Below are positions 45,696 through 55,186 of a DNA stretch of 64,000 nucleotides, in pieces. Made by a program: the position numbers and the translations under genes. The notes beneath the pieces are model-generated. The model was not told where the DNA came from, made no database searches, and saw only the letters and a list, made by a program, of their open reading frames with translations. Each line of letters opens with the position of its first letter. The first letter of the stretch is position 1. The stretch spans positions 4,526,001-4,590,000 of the forward strand of contig NZ_CP146256.1 of NCBI RefSeq assembly GCF_039134705.1, written 5' to 3'. This DNA comes from Kineothrix sp. IPX-CK. Its GTDB lineage: Bacteria; Bacillota; Clostridia; Lachnospirales; Lachnospiraceae.

Positions 45696-46637
45696 TTACA
45701 TCAAGCCAGTGCCGGAGACACGCTTGGAAATTTTATTGGTTACGACCAGAAAAAAGAAATTGATAAGCGTATTGAACAGTCCCACCGCCGCGCCAAAGCT
45801 AAACTGCGCTTTTTTGATCGCTACGGAATAAATATAAGTGGATATAACCTGGGATGCCCCCAGATTCAGACTGTTCTGCATCAGATATACCTTATCGAAG
45901 CCTACGTTCAGAATATTTCCCATGTTCAAAATGAGCATGATAATAATCGTGGGCATGATTGCCGGAAGATCGATGTGGATCATCGTCTGCCATCTGTTCG
46001 CTCCGTCTATCTTACAGGCGTCGTAAAGCTGCGTATCCACAGCGGAAAGCGCCGCAAGGAAGATAATGCTGTTCCAGCCCATGGTCTGCCATATTCCCGA
46101 CAGAACGTAAACCGGGACAAATGCCGATTCCGTACCTAGCAGGTTAACGTTCTGACTCACAAGATGAAGCCCCTTCAAGAAATTGCTGATAACACCACTG
46201 TTATTGGCAAGCATGATGTTCAACATGGACACCAGAACCACCACCGATATGAAATAAGGAATATAAACAGTAGTCTGGACCACTCTTTTCCACTTCTTAT
46301 TCCGAATCTGGTTGATGATCATAGCCAGAATGACCGGCGCCGGAAAACCCAGGATAATGCTGGTAGCCGCGATAATAAAGGTGTTTTTCAGGGTAGGCCA
46401 GAACATCGGGCTTTCAAAATATTGTTTAAAGTACTTCATCCCCACGAACTCACCGCCGGTTATACCGGCGGTAAAGCTGTATTCACGGAACGCCAACTGT
46501 ATGCCGTACATCGGAACATAACAGAAAACGAAGATATAGACTATACCCGGCAGCAGCATGAGCCAGAGCTGCCAGGTATGTGTAAAATAATTTTTGATTT
46601 TATTACCTTTTGCCGTAAGTGCGTTCATAAGAATCAC
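45696..46637 (-). CDS. lplB: Carbohydrate ABC transporter permease, LplB type
   Basis: A 313-residue permease with six spans. The N-terminal FCYVPMYGIQLAFREYS block and the EAA-like loop TQLYDACKIDGANRWQTMIHI are typical of LplB. It lies between the binding protein and the LplC-type permease, with gaps of 7 and 14 bp, so all are one transcript. The substrate is probably an arabinose-containing oligosaccharide, judged from the GH127-like gene at the head of the operon. Confidence 0.9.
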   Translation of the reverse strand: MILMNALTAKGNKIKNYFTHTWQLWLMLLPGIVYIFVFCYVPMYGIQLAFREYSFTAGITGGEFVGMKYFKQYFESPMFWPTLKNTFIIAATSIILGFPAPVILAMIINQIRNKKWKRVVQTTVYIPYFISVVVLVSMLNIMLANNSGVISNFLKGLHLVSQNVNLLGTESAFVPVYVLSGIWQTMGWNSIIFLAALSAVDTQLYDACKIDGANRWQTMIHIDLPAIMPTIIIMLILNMGNILNVGFDKVYLMQNSLNLGASQVISTYIYSVAIKKAQFSFGAAVGLFNTLINFFFLVVTNKISKRVSGTGLM

Positions 46638-46644
46638 CTTTTAT

Positions 46645-48324
46645 TTATTTTCCAAGATAAACATCAAATGCCTTTTGACGGATTTCCAATACCTGCTGCA
46701 GACCCGCATTGTTCACGCTCTGTACATAAGTATCCCAGTCCGCATCAATATCGGATTCTCCGGTCATCCATAAGGACCAATAGTTATCAATAATACCGTT
46801 GATACTGGCTTGTGCCATTGCCATCGTGTTCTGCTCGTCTTCCGTATACTTCATCATAAACTGCGGATAGCTATCCATTTCATCAGCCTTTGCAATTATA
46901 TCGTTATAATACTCCCTCTCCTTTAAAGCATATGTCATATCCTGCGCCATTTCGATAGTACAATCCTGTCTGATATACATTGGGCCGTTATCTGCAAATG
47001 CGTTGGTCCATTTCCATGTACCTGCATCCGTATCCTTGTCGAGGGGATCTAAGACCTTGTAGGTATTGTCTCCCGTCTTTTCCACACAGCCATCGGTAAT
47101 GCCGCCAAATAATACCTGGACAGAAGTATCCGCATCGTAGAAGCCATCAATAAATCTCATTGCCGCATCCTTATCGGAGCAGTCGGCGCTCATTGCGACT
47201 CTGTTAACCGATAAGTTCAATCCGGTGTAATCGTCTCTCCAACGGGTATCATAGGTGCCTGCCGCAACGCCGATATCATAATCGAGAGGCGCTAATGGTT
47301 CATACTGCTCATAGAGAGTAGGTCCGAATTTATCCGTCTCCTCCCATCCGAATACTACACCTACCAGCGCATCACCATTTTCATTGCCGCGGGATAAAGA
47401 CTGAAATGCGGAATAATCATTGGTCAGTGCGTTTTCATTGATCAATCCCTGGGAATACAGATCCTGTAAATACTTCATGAACAATTTATATCTCTCGTCT
47501 ACCGCATAATTTTTCACCTGACCATCCTCGGCAAAATATGCATCTATGCCCCAGTTGGTCAATTGAATTCCCATTCCCCCCAGAAGGTTCGTGAGAGAAT
47601 ATGCGGAGTTGAACCAGGCGTTATTGCCGCCGTATGCATTGTAATCCAGAGGAATTTCATCGTTCATATCTCCGTTGCCGTTAGCATCCTGTTCCTTGAA
47701 GGCCTTCAAAACTGCTTCCAGCTCGCTGAAGGTAGTGGGTTTTTCCAATCCGAGGTTATCCAGCCACTGCTTATTAATAAACATTACCGTATTGGTGGAT
47801 GGCCATTTCCCTTGGAATTTCGGGATACCGTAAATCTTTCCATCCAAGGTAGCCAACACCTTCGTATCGGGCTGTTCGGTAAACATTGCTTGAATATTGG
47901 GTGCATCCTTTTCAATCAATTCGGTCATATCTTCAAATAATCCGTTATATGTAGTGTAGTCGGAATCGATAGTCGCATTAAATACCAGATCCGGTATATC
48001 TCCGGATGCAAATCTGGTAGCCTTTACCGTTTCCCAGTCCGTGTAAATAGTTTCCCATTCGATGTCCACTCCTGCTTTTTCTTCAATTTCCTGAAGCCAC
48101 TGCATTTCATTTAAATCCTTGGTCAACGGGTGTGCGATGAACAGGGCACTTAGTTTTACCTTTTCACCGGATGCCGCCTTGTCGGTGCTTTCTGCTTCGG
48201 TAGAAGCAGATGTACTGGATGTACCGCTTGTGGATGCACTGTCTGACGTTTCACCTCCACAGCCTGCAAGTGCAGATGCAGTCATCATAGCTGCCAGTGT
48301 CAGTGCTGCAATTCTCTTTTTCAT
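46645..48324 (-). CDS. lplA: Extracellular solute-binding lipoprotein, LplA type
   Basis: A 559-residue binding protein, full length for the LplA family. The lipobox LAGC is at about residue 21, followed by a Ser/Thr-rich linker and a two-lobed type 1 binding fold. GGAGG lies about 7 nt before ATG 48324; the ATG at 48342 is less well placed. It captures the oligosaccharide for the two permeases that follow and sits just after the glycosidase gene. Confidence 0.9.
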   Translation of the reverse strand: MKKRIAALTLAAMMTASALAGCGGETSDSASTSGTSSTSASTEAESTDKAASGEKVKLSALFIAHPLTKDLNEMQWLQEIEEKAGVDIEWETIYTDWETVKATRFASGDIPDLVFNATIDSDYTTYNGLFEDMTELIEKDAPNIQAMFTEQPDTKVLATLDGKIYGIPKFQGKWPSTNTVMFINKQWLDNLGLEKPTTFSELEAVLKAFKEQDANGNGDMNDEIPLDYNAYGGNNAWFNSAYSLTNLLGGMGIQLTNWGIDAYFAEDGQVKNYAVDERYKLFMKYLQDLYSQGLINENALTNDYSAFQSLSRGNENGDALVGVVFGWEETDKFGPTLYEQYEPLAPLDYDIGVAAGTYDTRWRDDYTGLNLSVNRVAMSADCSDKDAAMRFIDGFYDADTSVQVLFGGITDGCVEKTGDNTYKVLDPLDKDTDAGTWKWTNAFADNGPMYIRQDCTIEMAQDMTYALKEREYYNDIIAKADEMDSYPQFMMKYTEDEQNTMAMAQASINGIIDNYWSLWMTGESDIDADWDTYVQSVNNAGLQQVLEIRQKAFDVYLGK

Positions 48325-48351
48325 ACTTTTTCCTCCAATCATTCTTTCTTG

Positions 48352-50652
48352 TTACTTTTTGATATATAGTTCGTCAAAAATTCTGCATTCGCCATTAAGG
48401 CCTATATTTTGAAACTTCACGATAACCGTGTTATTTCCCAGTAAAATTTCCTCCGGCAGGAGATATTCCTTCGTATAGAACGCTTCATCTTCTCCTAAAA
48501 GAGTTTCAGTTATAAACAACTCGTCGTTCAAATAAATATTGAAGGAGCTTCCTTCATCCGCATCGGCGTAAGTAACGCAAAGTTTCTTCGCCTTCGCTGT
48601 CAGACTCAGCTCATAGGAGAACCAGCCATTTCCTTTCACATAACGGCACCGATGTCCATCCACCCTCGACGTGTCCGTTTTCTCACCCTTGATATGATGT
48701 GCAAGCTCGTATTGCTCATTCCCGATAGGGATGGTATCAATCTGGCTCTTTGAAAGCGCCTGCCTCATCTTCTCCCTTTCTCTATATCTTGCTAACGTCT
48801 GGGAGCCCTTCTGGCAAAGCTTAAAATAAATACCGTAACGCTCCTGATATCTTACATAATGCGGAGTAAATACCAGCTCTCTGTCGGTTTCTGTATTTTT
48901 CAATGTAAATTCCAATTTCCCGGGAGTGCGAACCAGATTCTTATCCAAATCCGCTTTCCACTCTGAAATTGTTCCATTTTCCACTACGATATAATCCTTG
49001 ATTAACAATTCCTTCTTGGGAACAAGAACATCAACTCCGGTAATCGTCGTATCCATCATCTGTTTTCCCAGCCCTGCGCTGAGCACAAAAGGACCATAGG
49101 TAAATGCAACGGCATTCTTGTTATCGGGAAGGGTGTGCAGCACAAGACTCATGGGAAAGGTGATTTCTATCTCATCTCCCTCCTGCCAGCGCGAACACAA
49201 GATGAAGTACCCCTCTTCCTCTTTGCTTGTCGTCTCCTTCATGGCTTTTCTTATCTGAGGACTCTTTTTACACCACTCGGGTATACGCAGCGCAATTTCC
49301 GTCTGTTCATTTTTTTCTCCGCTTTTTACCACTTTTATCCTGACATTATCGCTTGTACGGAAATCTACGATTACTTCCAGCTCAAGTCCATCTTCCTCTG
49401 TAAATACCTTGGAACTTACAAAACGGTTGATATAGACCCTTCCAGGAAGTGTGAAATAAATCCCTTCTGTCAGCTTGGTGAAATTCTCCATTCCGGTTCC
49501 TGTACAGCACCAGAAACGGTCGAAGGGCGTTCCAAATACCTTGAAATATCCCGTAGCCATAGGCTGGAAATAAGTAGTCATTCCCGTCCGCGGATGTTGG
49601 GAAGAAAGAATCGTGTTAATGAACGATCTCTCATAATAATCTGCATATTTTTTCTCTCCCGTAATCTGGAACAGCAGCTTTGAAAGCTTCAGCATATTGT
49701 ATGTATTGCATGTCTCGCAATTACAAGCCGTTCTCTCGTCGTCCAGTATATCCGGTTCTCCGAAATGCTCCCATTCACTGTTTCCGCCGGTGATATAAGT
49801 ATGATGCTCAGTCACTGTCCGGTAAAAGTTCTCGGCAGCGCGCAAATAAAAGCTTTCCTTATCCTCCTGCGCTCCGTTTCCAAAGGCGATATAGCGCTTT
49901 AATCCACCTATTAGCTTTGGAATAGTAGCGTTGGCATGCAGTCCGTTTAAAACATCCCTGTTCTCGTACATTGCTTGAAAAAGCGGCATTTCATCAAACT
50001 GGTGCGCTGCCTGAGCAAACCTCTCGTCTCCCGTCTCCATATATAAATCGTAAAGACAGTCGTTCATTCCTCCGTATTCCACATCCAAAACTACTGTTCT
50101 TGTCTCTTCGCTCCAAGCGCAGCACCTGCGATATATCCAGAGTCCGAGTGATGTCATTATCTCATATGCCATGTTGCTTCCCGTAAAACGGTAGGCAGAT
50201 ATAAGCCCTTCCATCACCTTATGCATGGTATACCATGGTACCCAAACGGGTCTTTTACTTTCTACTCTATCGAACAGCTCACTGGGAGAAGCGAACAGAT
50301 AACCGTCCTCGTGCTGGCTCTTCTTCAGCTCCGAGAGGATATATTCTATTTTCCGAAGGAATATCTCATCCTTCGTCTCTCCGTATGCCTGCGAAATAGC
50401 CGTCAAATAATGTCCCAGCGTGTGCCCCTGGATCTCCGTACTCTCCCATCCGGGATAGCGTCCGGTCTTGGCCGCAATACCTCCGGTCTCCAGAAATCCG
50501 GAAAGCAGCTTATCTACATCCAATTCATTCAAATACTTTAGCTCCAACCGGAAAGCATTTTCCAAAAAAGGATCTGTGATTCTGACGCTGCCATACTCAA
50601 GCTCCTTATACCGAATCACTCTACTTCGTTTTCCCATTTTGTCAGTTTTCAT
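48352..50652 (-). CDS. Beta-L-arabinofuranosidase, GH127-like
   Basis: A 766-residue enzyme of the DUF1680/GH127 type that removes beta-L-arabinofuranose from arabino-oligosaccharides. Zinc and catalytic residues match those of Bifidobacterium HypBA1: E313 and C315 in CNCETCNTY, then the cysteine pair C382/C383 in FWCCTGTGMEN, where one cysteine is the nucleophile. An (alpha/alpha)6 barrel (about 20-430) is followed by beta-sandwich domains. No signal peptide, so it acts on imported sugar. It heads the transporter operon and is divergent from an AraC regulator. Related families GH146 and GH142 are alternatives. Confidence 0.88.
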   Translation of the reverse strand: MKTDKMGKRSRVIRYKELEYGSVRITDPFLENAFRLELKYLNELDVDKLLSGFLETGGIAAKTGRYPGWESTEIQGHTLGHYLTAISQAYGETKDEIFLRKIEYILSELKKSQHEDGYLFASPSELFDRVESKRPVWVPWYTMHKVMEGLISAYRFTGSNMAYEIMTSLGLWIYRRCCAWSEETRTVVLDVEYGGMNDCLYDLYMETGDERFAQAAHQFDEMPLFQAMYENRDVLNGLHANATIPKLIGGLKRYIAFGNGAQEDKESFYLRAAENFYRTVTEHHTYITGGNSEWEHFGEPDILDDERTACNCETCNTYNMLKLSKLLFQITGEKKYADYYERSFINTILSSQHPRTGMTTYFQPMATGYFKVFGTPFDRFWCCTGTGMENFTKLTEGIYFTLPGRVYINRFVSSKVFTEEDGLELEVIVDFRTSDNVRIKVVKSGEKNEQTEIALRIPEWCKKSPQIRKAMKETTSKEEEGYFILCSRWQEGDEIEITFPMSLVLHTLPDNKNAVAFTYGPFVLSAGLGKQMMDTTITGVDVLVPKKELLIKDYIVVENGTISEWKADLDKNLVRTPGKLEFTLKNTETDRELVFTPHYVRYQERYGIYFKLCQKGSQTLARYREREKMRQALSKSQIDTIPIGNEQYELAHHIKGEKTDTSRVDGHRCRYVKGNGWFSYELSLTAKAKKLCVTYADADEGSSFNIYLNDELFITETLLGEDEAFYTKEYLLPEEILLGNNTVIVKFQNIGLNGECRIFDELYIKK

Positions 50653-50988
50653 ATTCTTATGAATTCTCCTGTCCCTTTTGTTATGTTCTACGGGCCAAAT
50701 ATAGCATCATATAAGAGAAAGTAAAATATCATACTGCTTTATAAAGTGTAAAATTGTAATATATTTCTTTTTGACACTACTATATTCTGTGATTTTTACA
50801 CTTTTTCTAACTTTTATGTACATTATGACTATATATCTTTACTTTTATCAAAAATTATTATATAATATTTTTAATTAAATGCATCTTAAAGACACATATT
50901 TACACTTGAAAATATGTTATAAAGTTCATTTAGGTGTCATTTCGTTTGGTAATAAGTATCTCAAGGTGAGAAAGGGTGTGATTTTTCT
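50653..50988. promoter_or_regulatory. Divergent control region, arabinofuranosidase operon and AraC gene
   Basis: A 336-bp AT-rich gap with no ORF. On the minus strand, TTTACA and TATTTT about 18 bp apart near 50730 are a weak candidate promoter for the glycosidase operon. AraC sites are expected here but cannot be placed by eye. Confidence 0.4.
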
Positions 50989-51873
50989 ATGTATGTATAC
51001 GAATTTTATATTGAACATCCGATGAATTATGTCATGACTGGAAAGTTTGAAGCGCCTTCCCCTAACTGGGTGCATGAGGATTTTCCTCTGACGGACTATG
51101 AGTTATTTGTGGTTACAAAGGATACCTTGTACATTTCCTATAACGGGGAGCCATTTACTATAAATGAAGGAGAGTTTCTTCTGCTTCCTCCCCTTCCTCC
51201 TCCGAACAACCGCAGAAAGGGCATTCGACCTTCCCATTGCAGCTTCTATTGGCTTCATTTTTCCATAGACCATGAGGTGGCCCTGAGTGCCATTCCCAAC
51301 TCCAGGCATACGGCTTATCCTTATACCGTTCCTCAATACACCATCGCTATTCCGCGCCAGGGAAAGATTCCTCATGCGGAAAAGATCGTGGTGCTCATGA
51401 AGCAGCTTCAGGACGCTATTCGCAGCAACTATGACAGTACTACCGCTAACTATCTTTCTACTACTATTCTTTGCGAACTTTACAGCCAGTTCTATCGGGA
51501 AAATAATGTCAGTCAGCGCTCGAAGCGAACCCAGAAGCAGATGTACTATGATATTATCGATTATGTGAAGTCAAATACAGACAAGAATCTGAAGGTGGCA
51601 GATGTGGCCGCTCATTTTTGCTATAACGAAAAATACCTCTCCCATCTGTTCAGCAATATAGCAGGTATACCGCTCAAGCAGTTTATCCTGAACGTAAAAA
51701 TGGATGCCGCCAACTTCATGCTGACGGATACAAATGCTTCCATCAGTGAAATTGCGGCATCCTTGGGGTTTACGGACAGCCATAACTTTGCCAAAGCCTA
51801 TAAGAAAATTGCAGGACTCACTCCTACAGAGTATCGCAACGCATTTTTCAAACGGTTGTTATATCATGTTTAA
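50989..51873 (+). CDS. AraC-family transcriptional regulator of the arabinofuranosidase cluster
   Basis: A 294-residue regulator with an N-terminal cupin-type sensor (about 20-120, with NEGEFLLLPPLPPP) and a C-terminal AraC HTH pair (about 190-285, KVADVAAHFCYNEKYLSHLFSNIAG and ISEIAASLGFTDSHNFAKAYKKIAGLTP). AAAGGGTGTGA precedes the ATG. It differs clearly from the AraC protein at 7114, so the two sugar clusters have separate sensors. Its last 4 bp overlap the convergent ABC-F gene. Confidence 0.88.
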   Translation: MYVYEFYIEHPMNYVMTGKFEAPSPNWVHEDFPLTDYELFVVTKDTLYISYNGEPFTINEGEFLLLPPLPPPNNRRKGIRPSHCSFYWLHFSIDHEVALSAIPNSRHTAYPYTVPQYTIAIPRQGKIPHAEKIVVLMKQLQDAIRSNYDSTTANYLSTTILCELYSQFYRENNVSQRSKRTQKQMYYDIIDYVKSNTDKNLKVADVAAHFCYNEKYLSHLFSNIAGIPLKQFILNVKMDAANFMLTDTNASISEIAASLGFTDSHNFAKAYKKIAGLTPTEYRNAFFKRLLYHV

Positions 51874-53429
51874 AGCTGTACTATTCTCGCTTTTATTTTG
51901 TCGACGAACGTTTTATCGTGCTCTACCATAAGAAGGGTAGGGTTATATTTCATGATCAGATCCTCAATCTGCATCCTGGAAAATACATCGATAAAGTTAA
52001 GAGGCTCATCCCAAATATAAAGGTGAGCCTGTTCACAAAGGCTTCTCGCGATGAGAACCTTCTTCTTCTGGCCACCGCTGTACTCCTCCATGTTCTTTTC
52101 GAACTGGATTCTGGAGAAATCCAGCTTCCTGAGTAATGTCTTAAAAAGAGTCTCATCAATATCATACTTCTTAGCATAATCGGAGATGCTTCCCAAAAGG
52201 TGAGAAGTGTCCTGAGGTACATAAGAAATGACCAGGCCCCCCGCAGGTTCGATCTGTCCGCTCACCTTTCCGGCATACTCCCTTTCCATATCATAGCTGC
52301 AGCGCGCAGATTCCGGGGCGCTAGATAATACAGCCTTTATGATACTGGACTTACCGCAGCCATTTCTTCCCTGAAGCACGATCTTTTCACCGTTTCGAAC
52401 TTCCAGATTGAAACCGCCGATTATTTGTTTTTCATTCCTGTCTTCATATGCGCCACTTAACGAGTAGGAGATTTCCACACTCTCCAGGCGCACTAACACA
52501 TCTTTATGATGCCTTAACGGGAACAGCTTAAGGTCATCCGTGGTCTCGATATTTTTAAGCAAAGACGACTTTTCTTCTATCGCCCTCTCCTGCCGCCTTT
52601 CTGTGTTTTTGCGGCGCATCTGCATACGGCGGGACTTTTCCCCTACATAGGCTCTGGTATCAATATTCTTTTCATATTTCTCAGATTTTTTTCCTATTTT
52701 GGTGGCTTCCACGTTGTCAGCCCATTCCCTGGACTGTCTGGCTGATTCCTTTAGACGGTAGATATCCTTCTTCAGCCGTTCATTCTCCGCCAGCTCATAT
52801 TCATCCTGCCTCATCTTATTTTCCCACCAACTGGAAAAATTGCCCTGCTGTACTTCGATATTTGTCTTGTTGATAGTCAGCACGTGATCGATGCACTCAT
52901 CCAAAAACATCCTGTCATGGGATACGAGGATAAAGCCTTTCTTCTTATTTAAATAGTTACTGACCAGTTCTCTCGTCTGCATATCAAGATGGTTGGTAGG
53001 TTCATCGATCAAAAGGAAGCTGTTTTCTTTGGAAAAAAGAACCGCCAGCATTACTTTCGTCTGCTCTCCGTTGCTTAAGGTGTCAAAGGGCCTGTAAAAA
53101 ACCTCCGTATCTACCTGAAGCAGCGTTAGTTCCCTGCATACCTTCCAAAATTCGTAATCCGGGTAAATCTCCTCCACCACAGCCAGCGTATCCCTGGAAC
53201 GATCGGCTATTGCAAAGGGAAAATAATCGAATTCCACACTGGATGTTATCGTTCCCTTGTATTCATATTTCCCCTGAAGAAGATTTAAAAAAGTAGTTTT
53301 TCCTCTGCCGTTTCTTGCAATGAATCCTAGTTTCCAATCCGTATCTATCTGGAAAGATACGTCCTCAAATATATTGTCATAGCTTCCGTCATAATAAAAA
53401 GTTAAATGGTTTACACTTATTTGTGACAT
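51870..53429 (-). CDS. ABC-F ribosomal protection protein, Lsa type
   Basis: A 519-residue soluble protein with two ABC domains and no membrane span. Domain 1 has Walker A ARNGRGKT (first Gly is Ala) and signature LSNGEQTK; domain 2 has Walker A GRNGCGKSS and signature YSGGQKKK. Between them lies a long, charged interdomain linker (about 190-300), the arm that reaches the peptidyl transferase centre. Lsa/Vga-type proteins dislodge lincosamides, streptogramin A and pleuromutilins from ribosomes. The leader carries a promoter, a six-codon ORF and a terminator, so expression is probably drug-inducible. The precise drug range is not predictable from sequence. Confidence 0.88.
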   Translation of the reverse strand: MSQISVNHLTFYYDGSYDNIFEDVSFQIDTDWKLGFIARNGRGKTTFLNLLQGKYEYKGTITSSVEFDYFPFAIADRSRDTLAVVEEIYPDYEFWKVCRELTLLQVDTEVFYRPFDTLSNGEQTKVMLAVLFSKENSFLLIDEPTNHLDMQTRELVSNYLNKKKGFILVSHDRMFLDECIDHVLTINKTNIEVQQGNFSSWWENKMRQDEYELAENERLKKDIYRLKESARQSREWADNVEATKIGKKSEKYEKNIDTRAYVGEKSRRMQMRRKNTERRQERAIEEKSSLLKNIETTDDLKLFPLRHHKDVLVRLESVEISYSLSGAYEDRNEKQIIGGFNLEVRNGEKIVLQGRNGCGKSSIIKAVLSSAPESARCSYDMEREYAGKVSGQIEPAGGLVISYVPQDTSHLLGSISDYAKKYDIDETLFKTLLRKLDFSRIQFEKNMEEYSGGQKKKVLIARSLCEQAHLYIWDEPLNFIDVFSRMQIEDLIMKYNPTLLMVEHDKTFVDKIKARIVQL

Positions 53430-53501
53430 TTATATACCTCCGCTTTATAGGATTCGCCCACTTTCGTGACCGAATCCCTTTCTTTCTTATTACAGAAAAA
53501 A

Positions 53502-53527
53502 AGGTGCAGAAATAATTATCTGCACCT
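53502..53527 (-). terminator. Attenuator terminator in the ABC-F leader
   Basis: Perfect 9-bp stem AGGTGCAGA/TCTGCACCT with an 8-base loop, followed on the minus strand by seven or more T. It lies 70 bp before the ABC-F start and after its promoter. A further hairpin, GGATTCG/CGAATCC, lies between it and the ribosome site. Confidence 0.88.
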
Positions 53528-53704
53528 GACAAATCACACACTTACTATTTGGCCTACCAGCTTCATAATAACGAATGATACCTTATTAATAATATCAAAA
53601 GATGTCCGATCAAAATTATTCCTGCACGCATGATAACCAAACCCCGGCCGCTGTATCACATCACTCTAACGACCGAATCACCATGCACATCATTCAGTTA
53701 CTGA

Positions 53705-53725
53705 TTAGCAAGAATAAATAATCAT
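53705..53725 (-). CDS. Leader peptide upstream ORF of the ABC-F gene
   Basis: A six-codon ORF, MIIYSC then TAA, with AGGAG 8 nt before the ATG, about 30 nt into the transcript. Such short leaders precede several ABC-F resistance genes, where a drug-stalled ribosome lets the terminator be bypassed. The peptide sequence is not one I recognise. Confidence 0.65.
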   Translation of the reverse strand: MIIYSC

Positions 53726-53759
53726 CCACACATCTCCTATTCTTTAAATTTTCTCCATC

Positions 53760-53788
53760 AATATATCATTTGTTTAAATAAATGTCAA
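53760..53788 (-). promoter_or_regulatory. Promoter of the ABC-F gene
   Basis: TTGACA (53783-53788) and TATATT (53760-53765) on the minus strand, 17 bp apart. The transcript would start near 53753 and carry a leader of about 325 nt. Confidence 0.75.
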
Positions 53789-53817
53789 CTGTGTCTCTTC
53801 TGATTTACTAGTTATCA

Positions 53818-54642
53818 TTATTTCATAGCAGCTTTCATACTATGATAAGAATATACCGCTGTTGAAACCGCCCATATAATTAAAACAGTAAGAACGGAAA
53901 GGAAACCTATTCCGGTAGTCAGCCCTAGAAGCATAAAACATACCCACAATATCATACACAGCATATTAACTGCTCGATAGGACTTATATGCCGCTTTGTA
54001 AATAGTAAAAAGTTCGGCCTCATCACTGCTTTCTTCCCACCTTTTATGGAAATTCATATCATATACGCTTCCCTTTTTCTCGGGATTCAAGAGCCTTATA
54101 CAATCTATCAGCTTTTGCTGCAGCATTGTCATCGCTATGATACCTACTACCAATATCAAAACTGCAAACAATAAAAATCCTATACTTTTACCCGTTACCA
54201 TGAAGTTCATAAAAAGGAATACTATAACGGAAAAACAAAGAAAATGTAAAATGACCATCGCATTTGTTATCCATAAATGAAAAGAAAGTCTTTTTTCAAT
54301 TGATTCTAATTTTATTTCTTCATCATTTTCTATGAGCCTTGTCGCTGCCTTTTTGCTATATCCAATACTTCGAATACACCCGATTACCTCTGCTGCCGTT
54401 AGGATGAGTACGGCGACTGCAAAAATAATGCTTATCATTCCGGCATTGTTTATCATGAAATCTCTAAACGACTCCGATATTCTTGGAATCGCAGCACCCG
54501 CCATTATTGAAAAGAATCCGAAAATCGCACCAACTATAGCACTAACAAGAATAACGATCAGAAAACTTTTTCTTGCTTTTCTGTTATCTTTTCTAATGAT
54601 TTCTTCCTGATTTTCATTTATCAGCACATTATTATTCTTCAT
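53818..54642 (-). CDS. DUF3169 membrane protein
   Basis: A 274-residue membrane protein with about six spans (starting 26-50, 66-90, 127-147, 156-180, 225-245 and 247-265), matching the DUF3169 family. Its function is unknown; such proteins usually sit beside small Xre regulators. The ATG directly follows the regulator's stop codon (TAAATG), so translation is coupled. Confidence 0.85.
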   Translation of the reverse strand: MKNNNVLINENQEEIIRKDNRKARKSFLIVILVSAIVGAIFGFFSIMAGAAIPRISESFRDFMINNAGMISIIFAVAVLILTAAEVIGCIRSIGYSKKAATRLIENDEEIKLESIEKRLSFHLWITNAMVILHFLCFSVIVFLFMNFMVTGKSIGFLLFAVLILVVGIIAMTMLQQKLIDCIRLLNPEKKGSVYDMNFHKRWEESSDEAELFTIYKAAYKSYRAVNMLCMILWVCFMLLGLTTGIGFLSVLTVLIIWAVSTAVYSYHSMKAAMK

Positions 54643-54849
54643 TTATTTCTCCTCCTCATAATTAAATATGTCTTCCACTGCTGTGTCGAATACCTTGGCA
54701 ATCTTTATCGCCAAGGTCACGGACGGAGAATAATCTCCTCTTTCTATCATACTGATAGTCTGTCTGGAGGTTCCCACCAAACCGCCTAACTGCTGCTGAT
54801 TTAAACTCTTTTTCGCACGGTATTCTTTCAGCTTGTTATACAAGGGCAT
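54643..54849 (-). CDS. Xre-family transcriptional regulator
   Basis: A 68-residue protein that is nearly all helix-turn-helix: LKEYRAKKSLNQQQLGGLVGTSRQTISMIERGDYSPSVTLAIKIAKVF. The ATG at 54849 follows GGGGAGAGAGG closely; longer in-frame starts run back through the operators. Two perfect inverted repeats overlap its promoter, so it is probably autorepressing, with DUF3169 co-regulated. Confidence 0.9.
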   Translation of the reverse strand: MPLYNKLKEYRAKKSLNQQQLGGLVGTSRQTISMIERGDYSPSVTLAIKIAKVFDTAVEDIFNYEEEK

Positions 54850-54887
54850 TTCCTCTCTCCCCTTTCGTCTTATTATATTATATGAGA

Positions 54888-54946
54888 TCATTATGACAAC
54901 TTTCCTTGTCATAATGATTCTAACATTGACAAGAAAAGTTGTCAAT
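54888..54946 (-). promoter_or_regulatory. Xre promoter with two operators
   Basis: TTGACA (54940-54945) and TAGAAT (54917-54922) on the minus strand, 17 bp apart. Operator 1 at 54888-54917 has perfect 12-bp arms TCATTATGACAA and TTGTCATAATGA with a 6-bp gap. Operator 2 at 54925-54946 has 8-bp arms ATTGACAA/TTGTCAAT, also with a 6-bp gap. They share the half-site TTGTCA and lie 33 bp centre to centre, about three helical turns. Confidence 0.85.
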
Positions 54947-54990
54947 TACTTTTTATGTAATAAGCTCATTTTCCTATCACGATCAGGATA

Positions 54991-55091
54991 TCAAAAGTCG
55001 TTTCTGTTAACTTTATGAGGCAATAGGACCAAAGCAGGAGTCTTTCTGCTTTGGTCCTATTGCCTCATAGATTATAAAACATGACTTTTGA
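54991..55091. repeat. Long palindrome with a perfect 24-bp stem
   Basis: At 55014-55069 two 24-bp arms starting TATGAGGCAATAGG are perfectly complementary around an 8-base loop. Outside them TCAAAAGTC and GACTTTTGA extend the symmetry to about 100 bp, with a mismatched middle zone. It lies between the Xre control region and the YibE/F gene end and could terminate both ways, or be a small mobile repeat. The remaining gap to 55186 shows no gene. Confidence 0.8.
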
Positions 55092-55186
55092 CACTCGGAT
55101 CCTCTTACATAAAAAATAAAAGCCGGCACTTAGTCATAAAATGACCGTTTATGCTGACTTTTATCTAATAAATCACTACTGCATCT

